From positions 1 to 64,000 of the forward strand of contig NZ_CAKMNW010000043.1 of NCBI RefSeq assembly GCF_927904885.1: 64,000 nucleotides of DNA, given 5' to 3'. This stretch comes from Candidatus Nitrotoga sp. M5. Its GTDB lineage: Bacteria > Pseudomonadota > Gammaproteobacteria > Burkholderiales > Gallionellaceae. Shown here piece by piece: positions 1 to 8,010 of the stretch; position 1 is the stretch's first letter, and every line of letters starts with the position of its first letter. The position numbers and the translations under genes are program-made. A model generated the notes under the pieces. That model worked only from the letters and a program-made list of their open reading frames with translations. It had not been told where the DNA came from and searched no databases.

Positions 1-55
1 AGCATTTGCAAAACAGGCCAATGATACTGGCGGAGAGGGCGGGATTCGAACCCGC
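1..55. repeat. attL: left copy of the integration repeat with tRNA-Ser 3' end
   Basis: Positions 1-55 are identical to 42229-42283. Bases 28-55 are the last 28 bases (T-arm, acceptor strand, CCA) of tRNA-Ser on the minus strand; the sequence then diverges into phage DNA at 56. This is the displaced original 3' end of the tRNA, as expected after integration by a tyrosine recombinase. The window starts inside the repeat, so its full length is unknown. A perfect 12-bp palindrome (TTGATATATCAA, 65-76) follows closely. Confidence 0.93.
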
Positions 56-147
56 TATCCAATATTGATATATCAACAATGTCAAACACTTATGTATTTT
101 AGGATGTTCGCTTTTGGTGCTATTTAGTGCTGTTTTGCGTCTGGTTG

Positions 148-171
148 TTCAGCATTTTGTTCAGCATTTTA
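148..171. repeat. Arm-type integrase site candidates, left end
   Basis: Two tandem copies of TTCAGCATTTT (148-158 and 160-170). The same motif, as TTCAGCATTTG, occurs three times in tandem at the other prophage end (42204-42236). Direct repeats in both inner arms flanking the core repeat are the usual form of arm-binding sites of lambda-type integrases. Binding is inferred. Confidence 0.6.
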
Positions 172-253
172 GGCGGCAAAAAAACATAATTACGCTTGAC
201 TTTGTGTATCATAATAAACACAGGTTAATAATCTAAATTAGGATGGTGAGAAC

Positions 254-442
254 ATGGACGACAAAAGGCTTGCGGCGATTGAGGTGGCTATAGTTGATTT
301 TGGTATAACAGCCGCACAGACAGGGGAAGCATTCCACAAAGGCGGCCAAATTCTTAAAGAGTTAAGATTGGCTAACCATATCAACCGCCCAATTTTGCAG
401 CCTTCTCAGCTTGACCGCGCAGCGGTTTGCATCATCAGCTAA
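254..442 (+). CDS. Small hypothetical protein near attL
   Basis: 62-residue ORF with ATG and a purine-rich GGATGGTGAG just upstream, in the gap between attL and the lysis genes. Its last 81 bases run antisense to the end of Rz. The N-terminal part is rich in A, E, I and K and could form a helical domain; the C-terminal part read antisense to Rz is less convincing. No family recognised. It may be a small lysogeny-expressed gene or chance. Confidence 0.35.
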   Translation: MDDKRLAAIEVAIVDFGITAAQTGEAFHKGGQILKELRLANHINRPILQPSQLDRAAVCIIS

Positions 443-853
443 AGCCCGAAGATCTTGTTCAATCTGTCCTGGTAGTCTGATGCTGGCGGGGGGGTCATCA
501 GTTCGGCTGGTGGCTGCCTGGGGGGTGCGCACGGCAGGGCTACTGTCACAGGCGGCGGCTTTACTGATGAACAGGCCGTCATGATGACGCTTATTAAGAG
601 CAGCGATTTCGTTTTCATAATCTTCTTTTCGTTGTTTGCTTTCTTTTAAGTGCTGCAGGCGCAGGGCTTCGTTTTCTTGCACGCGCTGGATGATTGCCTG
701 GCTGGTGGCCGCCAGTTGGGCGGCGCTGGCGGCGTCCCACTTTTCTTGCACGTGGACGCGGCCTGCTTTATATCCAAACAGACCAGCCAGCACGGCCAGC
801 AACAGAACCCCGCCGATTAAAAATATATATTTTGCAATCCAAGCCTGGATCAT
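362..853 (-). CDS. Rz-like inner-membrane spanin
   Basis: 163 residues. An N-terminal membrane anchor (about residues 8-28) is followed by a long charged helical periplasmic part with many K, E, Q and R residues, typical of i-spanins. With Rz1 it would span the periplasm and fuse inner and outer membranes at the end of lysis. It is the last gene of the late operon, directly after the holin and endolysin genes, and holds the whole of Rz1 in another frame. The ATG at 853 is 2 bases past the end of the holin gene at 856, so the two are probably translated together. Confidence 0.85.
   Translation of the reverse strand: MIQAWIAKYIFLIGGVLLLAVLAGLFGYKAGRVHVQEKWDAASAAQLAATSQAIIQRVQENEALRLQHLKESKQRKEDYENEIAALNKRHHDGLFISKAAACDSSPAVRTPQAATSRTDDPPASIRLPGQIEQDLRALADDANRCAVKLRRLQNWAVDMVSQS
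439..618 (-). CDS. Rz1-like outer-membrane spanin lipoprotein, nested in Rz
   Basis: A 59-residue ORF lies wholly inside Rz in the +1 frame, too short for usual gene callers. It begins MKTKSLLLISVIMTAC, a lipoprotein signal with Cys16 as the lipidation site (lipobox MTAC, slightly unusual Met at -3). The mature part is very proline-rich (SVKPPP, APPRQPPAE, MTPPPAS), as in lambda Rz1. It would sit in the outer membrane and bind the C-terminus of Rz. Nested Rz/Rz1 pairs are known in lambda-like phages; seeing all hallmarks here makes this firm. Confidence 0.88.
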   Translation of the reverse strand: MKTKSLLLISVIMTACSSVKPPPVTVALPCAPPRQPPAELMTPPPASDYQDRLNKIFGL

Positions 854-855
854 TT

Positions 856-1098
856 TTATTCGTCCGTCTTTTCAGTCGGTTTATCCACTTTGTCACCTAA
901 CGAATCTTTTGTCAGGCTTCGAAAAAAAGCAATTGCCACGGCTATGCAGACGCCTACTGCAGCAAACATTTCAGGTGTCATGCTTTTGACCAGGGACGGC
1001 ATAGCGAGCTGCAGGGCGCTTAGGCCAGCCAGCACGGCCGCGAATATATTGGTTTTTGATTTCACCAGCATTAGGCAGGCGCGCTTTGTTTTTTTCAT
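856..1098 (-). CDS. Small holin-like membrane protein
   Basis: 80 residues with two hydrophobic segments (about 17-34 and 44-61), a basic N-terminus (KKTKRA) and an acidic/charged tail (DKVDKPTEKTDE). It starts with an ATGA overlap on the end of the M23 endolysin gene. Small two-helix proteins in this place act as holins or antiholins. A second in-frame Met at residue 10 (MLVKSKT) would give a shorter form without the basic head, reminiscent of dual-start holin/antiholin pairs. The division of labour with the other holin-like protein (1517-1834) is unknown. Confidence 0.65.
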   Translation of the reverse strand: MKKTKRACLMLVKSKTNIFAAVLAGLSALQLAMPSLVKSMTPEMFAAVGVCIAVAIAFFRSLTKDSLGDKVDKPTEKTDE

Positions 1099-1517
1099 GC
1101 CGCCACCCGCCCTGTTCGCAGCGTTAAAATATATTGCTCAGGATCAATAAACCCGCCATTCAGCCGCACTTCAAAATGAAAATGATTGCCGATGCCAGCA
1201 TAGCGTCGGCCAAGATTTTGTACTTCGCCCAGGATGTCGCCTTTGTAAACCCGCTGGTCAACTTCAACTTTCGGGTCCAGATAAAAATATCTGAGGTCAT
1301 GGCCTTGGCCGTCCGACACTTGCACGTAGCGATAACTTAAATCATCCGCGTAGGCAAATCCAAGTTTTGTGACGTAGCCATCAGTCAACGATTTAAGCTG
1401 GCTGCCTGCCATGGCCAGTTTGTCTACGCCGTTATGCAAATGCGTGCCGCGTGACGCGTGGTAGTGTCCGCTGCCCCATTTGTCTGTACCTCTGTTTGGC
1501 GGTATTAATTCAAACAT
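1095..1517 (-). CDS. M23-family metallopeptidase endolysin
   Basis: 140 residues forming almost only a peptidase M23 (LytM) domain. The zinc-binding pattern is visible: HNGVD (His28, Asp32) and the C-terminal HFH (His112, His114) followed by a strand. M23 enzymes cut peptide cross-links of peptidoglycan. No signal peptide is seen, so release depends on a holin. It lies between two holin-like genes: the upstream stop overlaps its ATG (TAATG) and its own stop overlaps the next ATG. Length is short but complete for the catalytic domain. The phage thus uses an endopeptidase, not a muramidase, as lysin. Confidence 0.85.
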   Translation of the reverse strand: MFELIPPNRGTDKWGSGHYHASRGTHLHNGVDKLAMAGSQLKSLTDGYVTKLGFAYADDLSYRYVQVSDGQGHDLRYFYLDPKVEVDQRVYKGDILGEVQNLGRRYAGIGNHFHFEVRLNGGFIDPEQYILTLRTGRVAA

Positions 1518-1834
1518 TAATTTCCCCTTTTTTTCAAGTGGTTTCGAATTGCGTTTTCAATGGGTTGAATCAGGCCAGTCGACATATGCGCGCCCATGCA
1601 GGCTAGCGAGACGGACACACCAGGTGGATAATCAAACGACATCACGCCCATAAATACGGCCAAGCCGACCATGACGCAAATACATAGCTCTGCGACAAAT
1701 TCGATACAGACGCGCACGGTTATTTTGCGGCCGATAAATTTGACATAGCACTTGGCCAACCCACCCGCCAACGACATGCCGATGGCCAGCAGCCATATTC
1801 CTTCTTCCCATTTCGTGGGGTCTTTATCCATCAT
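1517..1834 (-). CDS. Holin, LydA-like
   Basis: 105 residues from the ATG at 1834, preceded by AAGGGG; a longer TTG start at 1861 is less likely as it would overlap the upstream gene and lacks a site. Two to three hydrophobic segments, a conserved-looking PPG after a membrane helix and a basic tail (RNHLKKRGN) resemble the LydA/holin superfamily III type, which makes lesions for endolysin release. First gene of the lysis cassette; its stop overlaps the ATG of the M23 endolysin. Assignment is by pattern and position. Confidence 0.65.
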   Translation of the reverse strand: MMDKDPTKWEEGIWLLAIGMSLAGGLAKCYVKFIGRKITVRVCIEFVAELCICVMVGLAVFMGVMSFDYPPGVSVSLACMGAHMSTGLIQPIENAIRNHLKKRGN

Positions 1835-1844
1835 CTGAAACCCC

Positions 1845-2492
1845 TTAAAAAGCTTGGCCAAAGTCCATTTTTATTTCATGTACGCGGGTTTCTTCTGGCC
1901 AGCCGATGGCGCGATAAAACACCAGCGATTGCCGCTCTGTATTAAAGCGAAATCCGAATGGTACAAAATCAACCTCACCGAAAATAAAGTTCATATTCGG
2001 CGCATCCATTGAGGTATCAAATGATTTGTGGTGCTGGAAATTTATACCCGTTATCCCTCTCGATTCGGGGTGTGGCTGCAAGTTCATGCCGATGGTATTC
2101 GTGCCGATTTGTGTTTGCGGGAACTCAACATTAAGGCAAATTGATGTGCCGCCAGAGACATAATCATAAACATCACAATGCATTCCTGCTGCCCAAAAAA
2201 TACCATTTTTGATTGCGGTGCCGTGCACGCCAACAATGTCGTGCACGCCCCACCAGCCTGCATTGTTCTTGCCGCGCGCGATACCGTAAATGCTGAAGTT
2301 GGCACCGGCCATGCCGGAATTAAAGTCAATTGACGTGTCGCTTTTAATGCCCGTGTGTAAGTTATTATCAGCCCTGAATTCACCCGTGACCTTTTGCCGA
2401 TCAACGCTCAATGTGTTGGCTTCTTTCGGCACCAGCTGCGCCGCACATTCAACACTGAACAAAACAAACAGCACCGCGATCAAGTTTTTCAC
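1845..2492 (-). CDS. Secreted hypothetical phage protein
   Basis: 215 residues with a clear signal peptide (about 1-18, ending ECAAQ). The rest is rich in aromatic residues, N and G and in short hydrophobic strands, suggesting a beta-rich fold. No family recognised. It lies between tail-fibre-region genes and the lysis cassette. A signal peptide is odd for a virion part, so it may alter the cell envelope (for example superinfection exclusion) or be exported during lysis; that is inference. Confidence 0.6.
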   Translation of the reverse strand: MKNLIAVLFVLFSVECAAQLVPKEANTLSVDRQKVTGEFRADNNLHTGIKSDTSIDFNSGMAGANFSIYGIARGKNNAGWWGVHDIVGVHGTAIKNGIFWAAGMHCDVYDYVSGGTSICLNVEFPQTQIGTNTIGMNLQPHPESRGITGINFQHHKSFDTSMDAPNMNFIFGEVDFVPFGFRFNTERQSLVFYRAIGWPEETRVHEIKMDFGQAF

Positions 2493-2794
2493 TTCTTTTT
2501 CCTTTCAGGTTTTAACGTAACCAATTTTCGAACGGCGTGTTTGTGTCTGCGCCAGATAACGCGGTATCCAAAAGATTCGATATGGCGGGCGCATAGACGG
2601 ATTTCTTTTCGCGTAGGCCCCGGGGTGCCGTGCAGAATATGCACCTCTGCAATCGCGTTCGGACAGAAATACACCGCGCACGACCAGGCAACCGGCCCCG
2701 GCACTTTCTCTGAATCAATGTGACGTCGAATAATCAGCACGCGCCCTTCGAGCATTTCGACAGTCAACGTCTCATTTAATAAAGTGGTATCCAC
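2489..2794 (-). CDS. Hypothetical phage protein
   Basis: 101 residues, ATG start, overlapping the next gene by 4 bases (ATGA) and 3 bases after the preceding one, so clearly part of the late operon. It is basic at the C-terminus (KPERKKK) and has several Cys and His residues (SCAVYFC, LCARH). No family recognised. Confidence 0.6.
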   Translation of the reverse strand: MDTTLLNETLTVEMLEGRVLIIRRHIDSEKVPGPVAWSCAVYFCPNAIAEVHILHGTPGPTRKEIRLCARHIESFGYRVIWRRHKHAVRKLVTLKPERKKK

Positions 2795-2797
2795 TGC

Positions 2798-3325
2798 TCA
2801 GGTTGGCCAGCCCGTAGAATAATCATAAGCGCGCAGCTCAATGATCTTGTTTTCATCGGACAATCCGCTGATCGCAATCACGTCCGTGTTAGCGAAATGC
2901 GTCGCCTCATTGTCAAAGCACAGCGCCACGCGCTCACTCACCGCGTCGAACATTTCCGTAAGCGTCGCGTGGGTTTTAATTACATGATGCAAATCAGCGG
3001 CTTTTACGTTGAATTCGCGGTCGGTGTCGTTATTTGAGAACAGCATGAGCTGCGCCAGCAGGGCCATTGAGGCCGCGTCGGTGTTATACAAAACGCTGTC
3101 CACCGTTATCCCGCCATACATCACCAAGTCACGCTTTGCTGTGATAGCCGCTTTAATTTCAGCCCACACCTCTACCATTGATGGCCCGGCTGGCGCAGCC
3201 ATTGGTTGAGGTAGGCCGCCCATGCGGATCCATTCGCGATAGTCCTGCCATTCGGGCATATCTATCGTGATTAATAAATCGTCTGATAAACGGATGACGC
3301 CGCGTTCTGCAAGTCGATAAGACAT
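2798..3325 (-). CDS. DUF4376-type tail-fibre-associated protein
   Basis: 175 residues. The C-terminal two thirds (from VWAEIKAAITAKRD, about residue 50) has the pattern of DUF4376: helix with KRD, a GGITVDS-like strand, then S/D-T-x-A-S and helical stretches. Such domains are found at the ends of tail-fibre or fibre-assembly proteins. It follows the tip protein and two fibre-region genes and starts 1 base after the upstream stop. Likely role: tail-fibre part or fibre assembly. The exact function is unknown. Confidence 0.6.
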   Translation of the reverse strand: MSYRLAERGVIRLSDDLLITIDMPEWQDYREWIRMGGLPQPMAAPAGPSMVEVWAEIKAAITAKRDLVMYGGITVDSVLYNTDAASMALLAQLMLFSNNDTDREFNVKAADLHHVIKTHATLTEMFDAVSERVALCFDNEATHFANTDVIAISGLSDENKIIELRAYDYSTGWPT

Positions 3326-3943
3326 TTAGGCCACCTTTCTGTATTTAATAAATGATCGGCCGGTACCGGCTGTTACTTTTACTTCTATTTTCAACGAGGT
3401 TTTAAACGGGATGGCCGCCAGTGACACCTGGGCGCTGGAGTTAATAACGCCCACCATCGCTGCGACGGTACCGGTGAATCCACTCCCCACGACCGGTGCC
3501 TCAATATTGCTCACGCCGTCGATTGTGATTTTCATGGTTGTGGTCATGCTGTTTGTGTCATGCTGGGCGGCGGCGAATTCGAGCACCCCTTTGCCGGTGT
3601 AATTCACAGCATTAACGTAACTGGTCGATGTGACGGCCAAATGTTCCAGGCCGGAATTTTTTGTATAGACGTCTGTGGTCGCAGAGAGCGTGACGGCCGT
3701 TGGCGCTTGCGGAATTAATCCGGCCACCTTCGGCGCGGCCAGTAATGGCGTGGTTTCTAGCGCAACCGTATCCAGCTTCGCCGCCCGTGGATCCGTCCAT
3801 ACTGCATTGGATGCCGCCGTAGAAGCCGGAGCTCTAGAGGAGATGGCGGCATCCAAATAATCCAGCCTTGCAGCACGTGTGGCGGTCAAGCGGTCGACTA
3901 ATGTCTTAACCTTGGCAGGTACTCCCAGCAATACTTCAATCAT
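3326..3943 (-). CDS. Hypothetical virion protein of the tail-fibre region
   Basis: 205 residues. The N-terminus is helical and Arg/Leu-rich (RLTATRAARLDYLDAAIS), a pattern often seen in virion connector segments. The remainder is rich in T, S, V and G and looks like a beta domain. Between the tip protein and DUF4376 gene, it is probably a fibre or receptor-related part. No family recognised. Confidence 0.6.
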   Translation of the reverse strand: MIEVLLGVPAKVKTLVDRLTATRAARLDYLDAAISSRAPASTAASNAVWTDPRAAKLDTVALETTPLLAAPKVAGLIPQAPTAVTLSATTDVYTKNSGLEHLAVTSTSYVNAVNYTGKGVLEFAAAQHDTNSMTTTMKITIDGVSNIEAPVVGSGFTGTVAAMVGVINSSAQVSLAAIPFKTSLKIEVKVTAGTGRSFIKYRKVA

Positions 3944-3983
3944 TTTTTTAGCTCCGTATTCAGGTCTTTATTAAGATTCAATT

Positions 3984-4349
3984 TCAGCTCCATGTTGTAG
4001 CAGTAATCAGCCCGGCTGCGTCCCAGGTGATGGTTTTGGTGCCAATGGTGTCGTAAGCCACGCCGCTATTACTTGAATACGAGTAAACCGCCACGGTCAC
4101 ATTCCCTGCCTCGCCGCCAGTTGTGCCCCAGGTCAGCGCAATCTTTAGCCATTGCGTGCTGTTTTTATACAGAATTGTGGCGGGCTGCTCGTCTGTGCCG
4201 CCTGACTTGCTGAAATTCCAGCCCTTCAGCGCGCCCACCACAATTGCATCGCGCAAAGCGGCTTGGTTGTCGCGAATCGCCTGGGCGAACTGCGTGCCGT
4301 TTTGCGTGGTCGCATCCGGCAGGGTTTTATCAAATGCGGTATAGGTCAC
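3984..4349 (-). CDS. Hypothetical tail-fibre-region protein
   Basis: 121 residues. An N-terminal helix (residues about 10-45, with QNGTQFAQAIRDNQAALRDAI) precedes a beta-rich domain containing several W and Y residues. This layout is common in small proteins decorating the tail tip. ATG start 3 bases after the tip protein stop. No named family recognised. Confidence 0.6.
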   Translation of the reverse strand: MTYTAFDKTLPDATTQNGTQFAQAIRDNQAALRDAIVVGALKGWNFSKSGGTDEQPATILYKNSTQWLKIALTWGTTGGEAGNVTVAVYSYSSNSGVAYDTIGTKTITWDAAGLITATTWS

Positions 4350-4352
4350 TAC

Positions 4353-6941
4353 TTAAACTCCTTGAAAAGCCCAGCGGAAGGGGCTGGCAATTTTTACGCC
4401 TGCGTCATTGAAAATGTACACGTCGAAGGTGGTGGGCGAGCTCATGACGATGTTGTCGTAAGTGGAGCTGCGGGCGGTGGTGCCCTCTGGCGTAATGATG
4501 ATGCGCTTAACGGCCACATAAACATTGTCCAGCGTGATTGTTATCGGGCCGGATGCGCTGCTGGTGGACGCCCCCACCTCTTCGCGCGGCACGGCATCGA
4601 GGCGGATACTTTGCGTCGGCACGCTGGCTTTTAGCGTGCTGGTGGTAAGTGCCTGGTGTTTCAGGCGAGCGAACCGTGAGCTTATGCGGTGCGAGAGTCC
4701 GCTTTGGTATGCCCAGGTGGTGCCGTCATCGCTGAATCCCATCGAGCTGGCGATGCTGCCGTTGAGCGCGGAGACCGACGCGGTGCCCGTCCATTGCCCC
4801 CCGACCAACAGGCCAAAATCTGCCGACTCGCCCAGCCATTCGCTGGTCAGGCTGCTGTGGTAGGTGGCCAGCGGGTCGGTGTAGGTGTCTAAATTGGCGC
4901 TGCATTTGGTGGCAAAGGCGACGCCGTCTTCCGTCACCCAGTTTCGCACGCCGTCAAACAGGTCGTATTCGGCCATGTTGGTCAGGGTGGGTGTGTCGCT
5001 GTTGTAGGTATCCACCAGAAACGCGGCGGCGTCGCTGGTAACAGTAAACGTGGCAGAGGCTGCAGCATTGGAATACAAGCCCACAGAATCCAGTGCTTTT
5101 ACATAAGCCACCCAGGTGCCGGTGGCGATGGTGTTGGTCGTCAAGCGCAGCGCGTCCACACGGTCGAGCAGCGTGGCGGACTCCCAGTCACCACTGACAA
5201 TGCCGTAACGTATTTCGTAGCGCCAGATATCAACGTCTACCGCCGGATTCCAAGCCATATACACACTACCACCCGCCTCGAAAACGGTGAGCTCGGGCAC
5301 ATCGGACGGCACCAGATATTTTCCCAGAATGTCGATATCCGCCTGCGCGACCGTACCCACCGCGCCGATCGTGCTGACCACTGAAACCTTAACCACATAC
5401 GCCACCAGCTCTTGCACGGGTGGTGTACGATAAATCGGCGTTTCTGGCGTGCCGGAATAAATCAGCTCTCCCAACTGGTAGACCTCGACCCGATAGTGGC
5501 GGATATAGGGATAGTCCGCCGCATCCCATTCCGCTTTTATGCGCGTAGTCCAGGTGCCGTTTGCCATTTGGTAAACTTCTTCAGTCAGCACCAGCCCGGT
5601 AACAGCATCAGGATTGGCAGGGCTGGGCAAGCTGGTGTCGCTATAGGTTGGCTCGCTCACCACGTCATCGGAATAGGCGGCAGGATCGTATTCGCGGGCT
5701 TTGATTCGCCAGCGGCCAGCTGAAACCGCCGTGGCGTCCACCACGCGCATCAGCTTGGCCGTGAGGCCGACAGGGTGGGTCAGGCTGACAATATGGCCGG
5801 GCAGGATGGCGCTTGCTTCATCAAAGCCGGTCCATTCCGCTTCAAGATCTTCCAGTGCAAAATGGTTCAGACGCTCCACCGCTTCGCGGTATGCCTGGCT
5901 ATACAAATGGATGCCGGGCAGGCTTATTTGAGACTCTCGGCGTGGGGTGGTGCCTGCAATAACGCCGTCGGCATAAGCTATGGCGCTGCGCTCGATCCAC
6001 GGTGTAACCGACGTATCTGTCCAGCGCACATCGACCACGGTCGGCACATCCTGCACGCCCAGCCGAGAAAGTTTTAACGATCCGAACATAATATCCGAGC
6101 CGGTAACGGTGTGGTCGGTCGCCCGGGGGCGGTCCGGTACCAGCTTTAGATTGCCACCTGTTTCAACGATAAAGCATCCGGCATATGCGCGCAGGGCTTC
6201 AAGGTGCTGGCGCGTGGTGGCCACTTTATCAATCACCAGATTCAAGCGCCGCCGGGCATTCGCGCCCACCACTTCGTCACACTCGTCCGCGGCATCTTCG
6301 ACGCTGGCGCTATCCGTGGTGCGATTTAACCCGTAACTGGCGGACGCGATAAAATCAGCCAGGCAAAGCGCCGGATTATCGCTCCATGCCGTGGTCAGCG
6401 TGCGCGGGTCGTAGACTTCAAAGCCTTTTATTTCTGCCGCGAATTGCGGCAAGCCGCTGCTGACATCCACCGGCACCTGAAAAACAGAATACGCGATGCC
6501 GTCCAGCGTGTCGGCATAGGTAATGCCCATGGCGGCAAACGCGGCGATCAGGGTGGCGTCTGCTGTCTGGCCAGGCGCACCGGTGTAATGGGTAGCGGTA
6601 ACACTGGCCGGCAGGGCGGCATCGTTCATCGTAAACAATTCAAACGAACTGATTTCGCCCTGACACCAGATCGCATGCACGACCAGCTGATTCTCGTAGA
6701 TCATCAGGTTGGCCAACTGCGCGCCCAGGCGCTGGCGACCATAAACCAGCCGCAACGGCGCATTTTCAGCGGCGACGCTTAATTGCGACGCCTTTGGCGG
6801 GGTCGCCACTGCGTTAATATCGAGGCGGGTTGGTACAACTGCCTGCGAAGCCTCAAGACGCGCCAGACGCAGCACGTTCTGCGCCTGGCGATTAGCAAAG
6901 CGTTCTGGTAGCGGCGGGGGGCCGTAGGCGGGTAGTGGCAT
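4353..6941 (-). CDS. Tail tip attachment protein J-like, host specificity
   Basis: 862 residues, about two thirds of lambda J. The first half carries the hub core typical of the TipJ/putative phage tail protein family (for example LRLVYGRQRLGAQ near residue 60 and a PGHIVSLTH segment near 380). Fibronectin-III-like segments follow (about 450-640), then a C-terminal beta domain likely to touch the receptor. It closes the central tail and would set host range. It directly follows two small tail-assembly genes with 0-1 base gaps. Confidence 0.85.
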   Translation of the reverse strand: MPLPAYGPPPLPERFANRQAQNVLRLARLEASQAVVPTRLDINAVATPPKASQLSVAAENAPLRLVYGRQRLGAQLANLMIYENQLVVHAIWCQGEISSFELFTMNDAALPASVTATHYTGAPGQTADATLIAAFAAMGITYADTLDGIAYSVFQVPVDVSSGLPQFAAEIKGFEVYDPRTLTTAWSDNPALCLADFIASASYGLNRTTDSASVEDAADECDEVVGANARRRLNLVIDKVATTRQHLEALRAYAGCFIVETGGNLKLVPDRPRATDHTVTGSDIMFGSLKLSRLGVQDVPTVVDVRWTDTSVTPWIERSAIAYADGVIAGTTPRRESQISLPGIHLYSQAYREAVERLNHFALEDLEAEWTGFDEASAILPGHIVSLTHPVGLTAKLMRVVDATAVSAGRWRIKAREYDPAAYSDDVVSEPTYSDTSLPSPANPDAVTGLVLTEEVYQMANGTWTTRIKAEWDAADYPYIRHYRVEVYQLGELIYSGTPETPIYRTPPVQELVAYVVKVSVVSTIGAVGTVAQADIDILGKYLVPSDVPELTVFEAGGSVYMAWNPAVDVDIWRYEIRYGIVSGDWESATLLDRVDALRLTTNTIATGTWVAYVKALDSVGLYSNAAASATFTVTSDAAAFLVDTYNSDTPTLTNMAEYDLFDGVRNWVTEDGVAFATKCSANLDTYTDPLATYHSSLTSEWLGESADFGLLVGGQWTGTASVSALNGSIASSMGFSDDGTTWAYQSGLSHRISSRFARLKHQALTTSTLKASVPTQSIRLDAVPREEVGASTSSASGPITITLDNVYVAVKRIIITPEGTTARSSTYDNIVMSSPTTFDVYIFNDAGVKIASPFRWAFQGV

Positions 6942-7271
6942 TTACACCTCTTCCATTTCTACTTTAGCCGTCCAGTAGCCGCTGGCGTGGTATTCATAGG
7001 CAGGCGGGGCGGAAAACAGGCAGCTGTGCGTGGCCGCAGAAGTGATCGAATAATAATCGAACGGGATTAATTTGTTGGTCGCGTAAAACGTGGCCAGCGC
7101 ATCTTTTTGCGCAAAGGTCAGCCATGGGTGGTCCAGCACAAAGCGCGACTTTTCGCTGCTGTGATAACTGCGACCGCGGGCGGTGCCGTCTTCGGCGCGA
7201 TCAATCTCGATGCCGTTTATGGGCTTTGGGTCACCGCCGGGGCGGGTGGGTAATGTCGGATAGGTTGCCAT
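6942..7271 (-). CDS. Minor tail / tip assembly protein
   Basis: 109 residues from ATG 7271, whose first base overlaps the upstream TAA (TAATG, translational coupling). A longer start at 7304 exists but reads into the upstream gene. A helical segment (WLTFAQKDALATFYATNK) and the ending GYWTAKVEMEEV resemble small phage tail-tip proteins of the lambda M region. Position between tape measure and J supports a tail-tip role. Confidence 0.65.
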   Translation of the reverse strand: MATYPTLPTRPGGDPKPINGIEIDRAEDGTARGRSYHSSEKSRFVLDHPWLTFAQKDALATFYATNKLIPFDYYSITSAATHSCLFSAPPAYEYHASGYWTAKVEMEEV

Positions 7272-7720
7272 TAGCGCTCCAATAGGTAGTTTTGGCCAGC
7301 CCACGCGATGCTGGTGCCAGCAGGCAGCAAGTGATTAAACCCCGCCGTGGAATTAACAAAACGCCGCGGGCTGGACAACGTGCGGCTGTTTTCTGTCACC
7401 AGCGCAATGCGCACCTTGTCCGCGCCAATATCCAGCCGATCGCCCACACCGGAAAAAATCAGCACCGGGCTGGCCGGGTTATCACCGTCAAACGCCCACA
7501 CAGTCACGGCACGGTCGGTCACGCCCTCATTCAGCGCCAGCGCACCGGCCACCAGATCGGTGTTGATCAGCTCGATTTGCCCGCCGTTATTGCCTATTTG
7601 AACAATACCCAGCCGTCCCCCTGTCCAGGCGTAACCGTCCCAGCTCTGGTCACCACGCGAAGACAGGCGCAACACGGTACTGAAGTTGATTTGAACGAAA
7701 TAGGCAGGGGTGGTGATCAT
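7271..7720 (-). CDS. Tail assembly protein
   Basis: 149 residues, starting MITTPAYFVQINF. Strand-rich, with W-x-G-Y-A-W and GGRLG motifs often seen in phage tail-tip assembly proteins (DUF2163-like pattern, not certain). It lies between the tape measure block and J, the place of the lambda M/L/K/I tip genes, and is coupled to the next gene by a TAATG overlap. Confidence 0.6.
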   Translation of the reverse strand: MITTPAYFVQINFSTVLRLSSRGDQSWDGYAWTGGRLGIVQIGNNGGQIELINTDLVAGALALNEGVTDRAVTVWAFDGDNPASPVLIFSGVGDRLDIGADKVRIALVTENSRTLSSPRRFVNSTAGFNHLLPAGTSIAWAGQNYLLER

Positions 7721-7767
7721 TTATCCGATCCAAGACGTGTTGTTAATCTACGCATCTCATAAAATCC

Positions 7768-8010
7768 TTATTCATCAGCCTTATCTACCGCTTCAATCAC
7801 CCCACCTATAATGTCAGCCGGTGACGCTCGATAGTGCTTCCCCTTGTATTTAATATTCAAACCACACCCCAGGTCGATGCCGAGCGATATATGTTCGCCT
7901 TTATGCTCAGCACTTCCCGATAAAGCAAAAAAACTTATTTCCGTTACCTCTTTAAAAGGAATTGATGCCGTCACGGCATTCAATAAATCTTGCTTCTTAT
8001 CGTCGCTCAT
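7768..8010 (-). CDS. Hypothetical small protein after tape measure
   Basis: 80 residues, overlapping the tape-measure stop by 4 bases. It contains YKGKHYRASPADIIGG and an acidic C-terminus; the pattern suggests a small mixed alpha/beta domain. No family recognised. Probably a tail-related accessory gene since it is inside the tail operon. Confidence 0.55.
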   Translation of the reverse strand: MSDDKKQDLLNAVTASIPFKEVTEISFFALSGSAEHKGEHISLGIDLGCGLNIKYKGKHYRASPADIIGGVIEAVDKADE

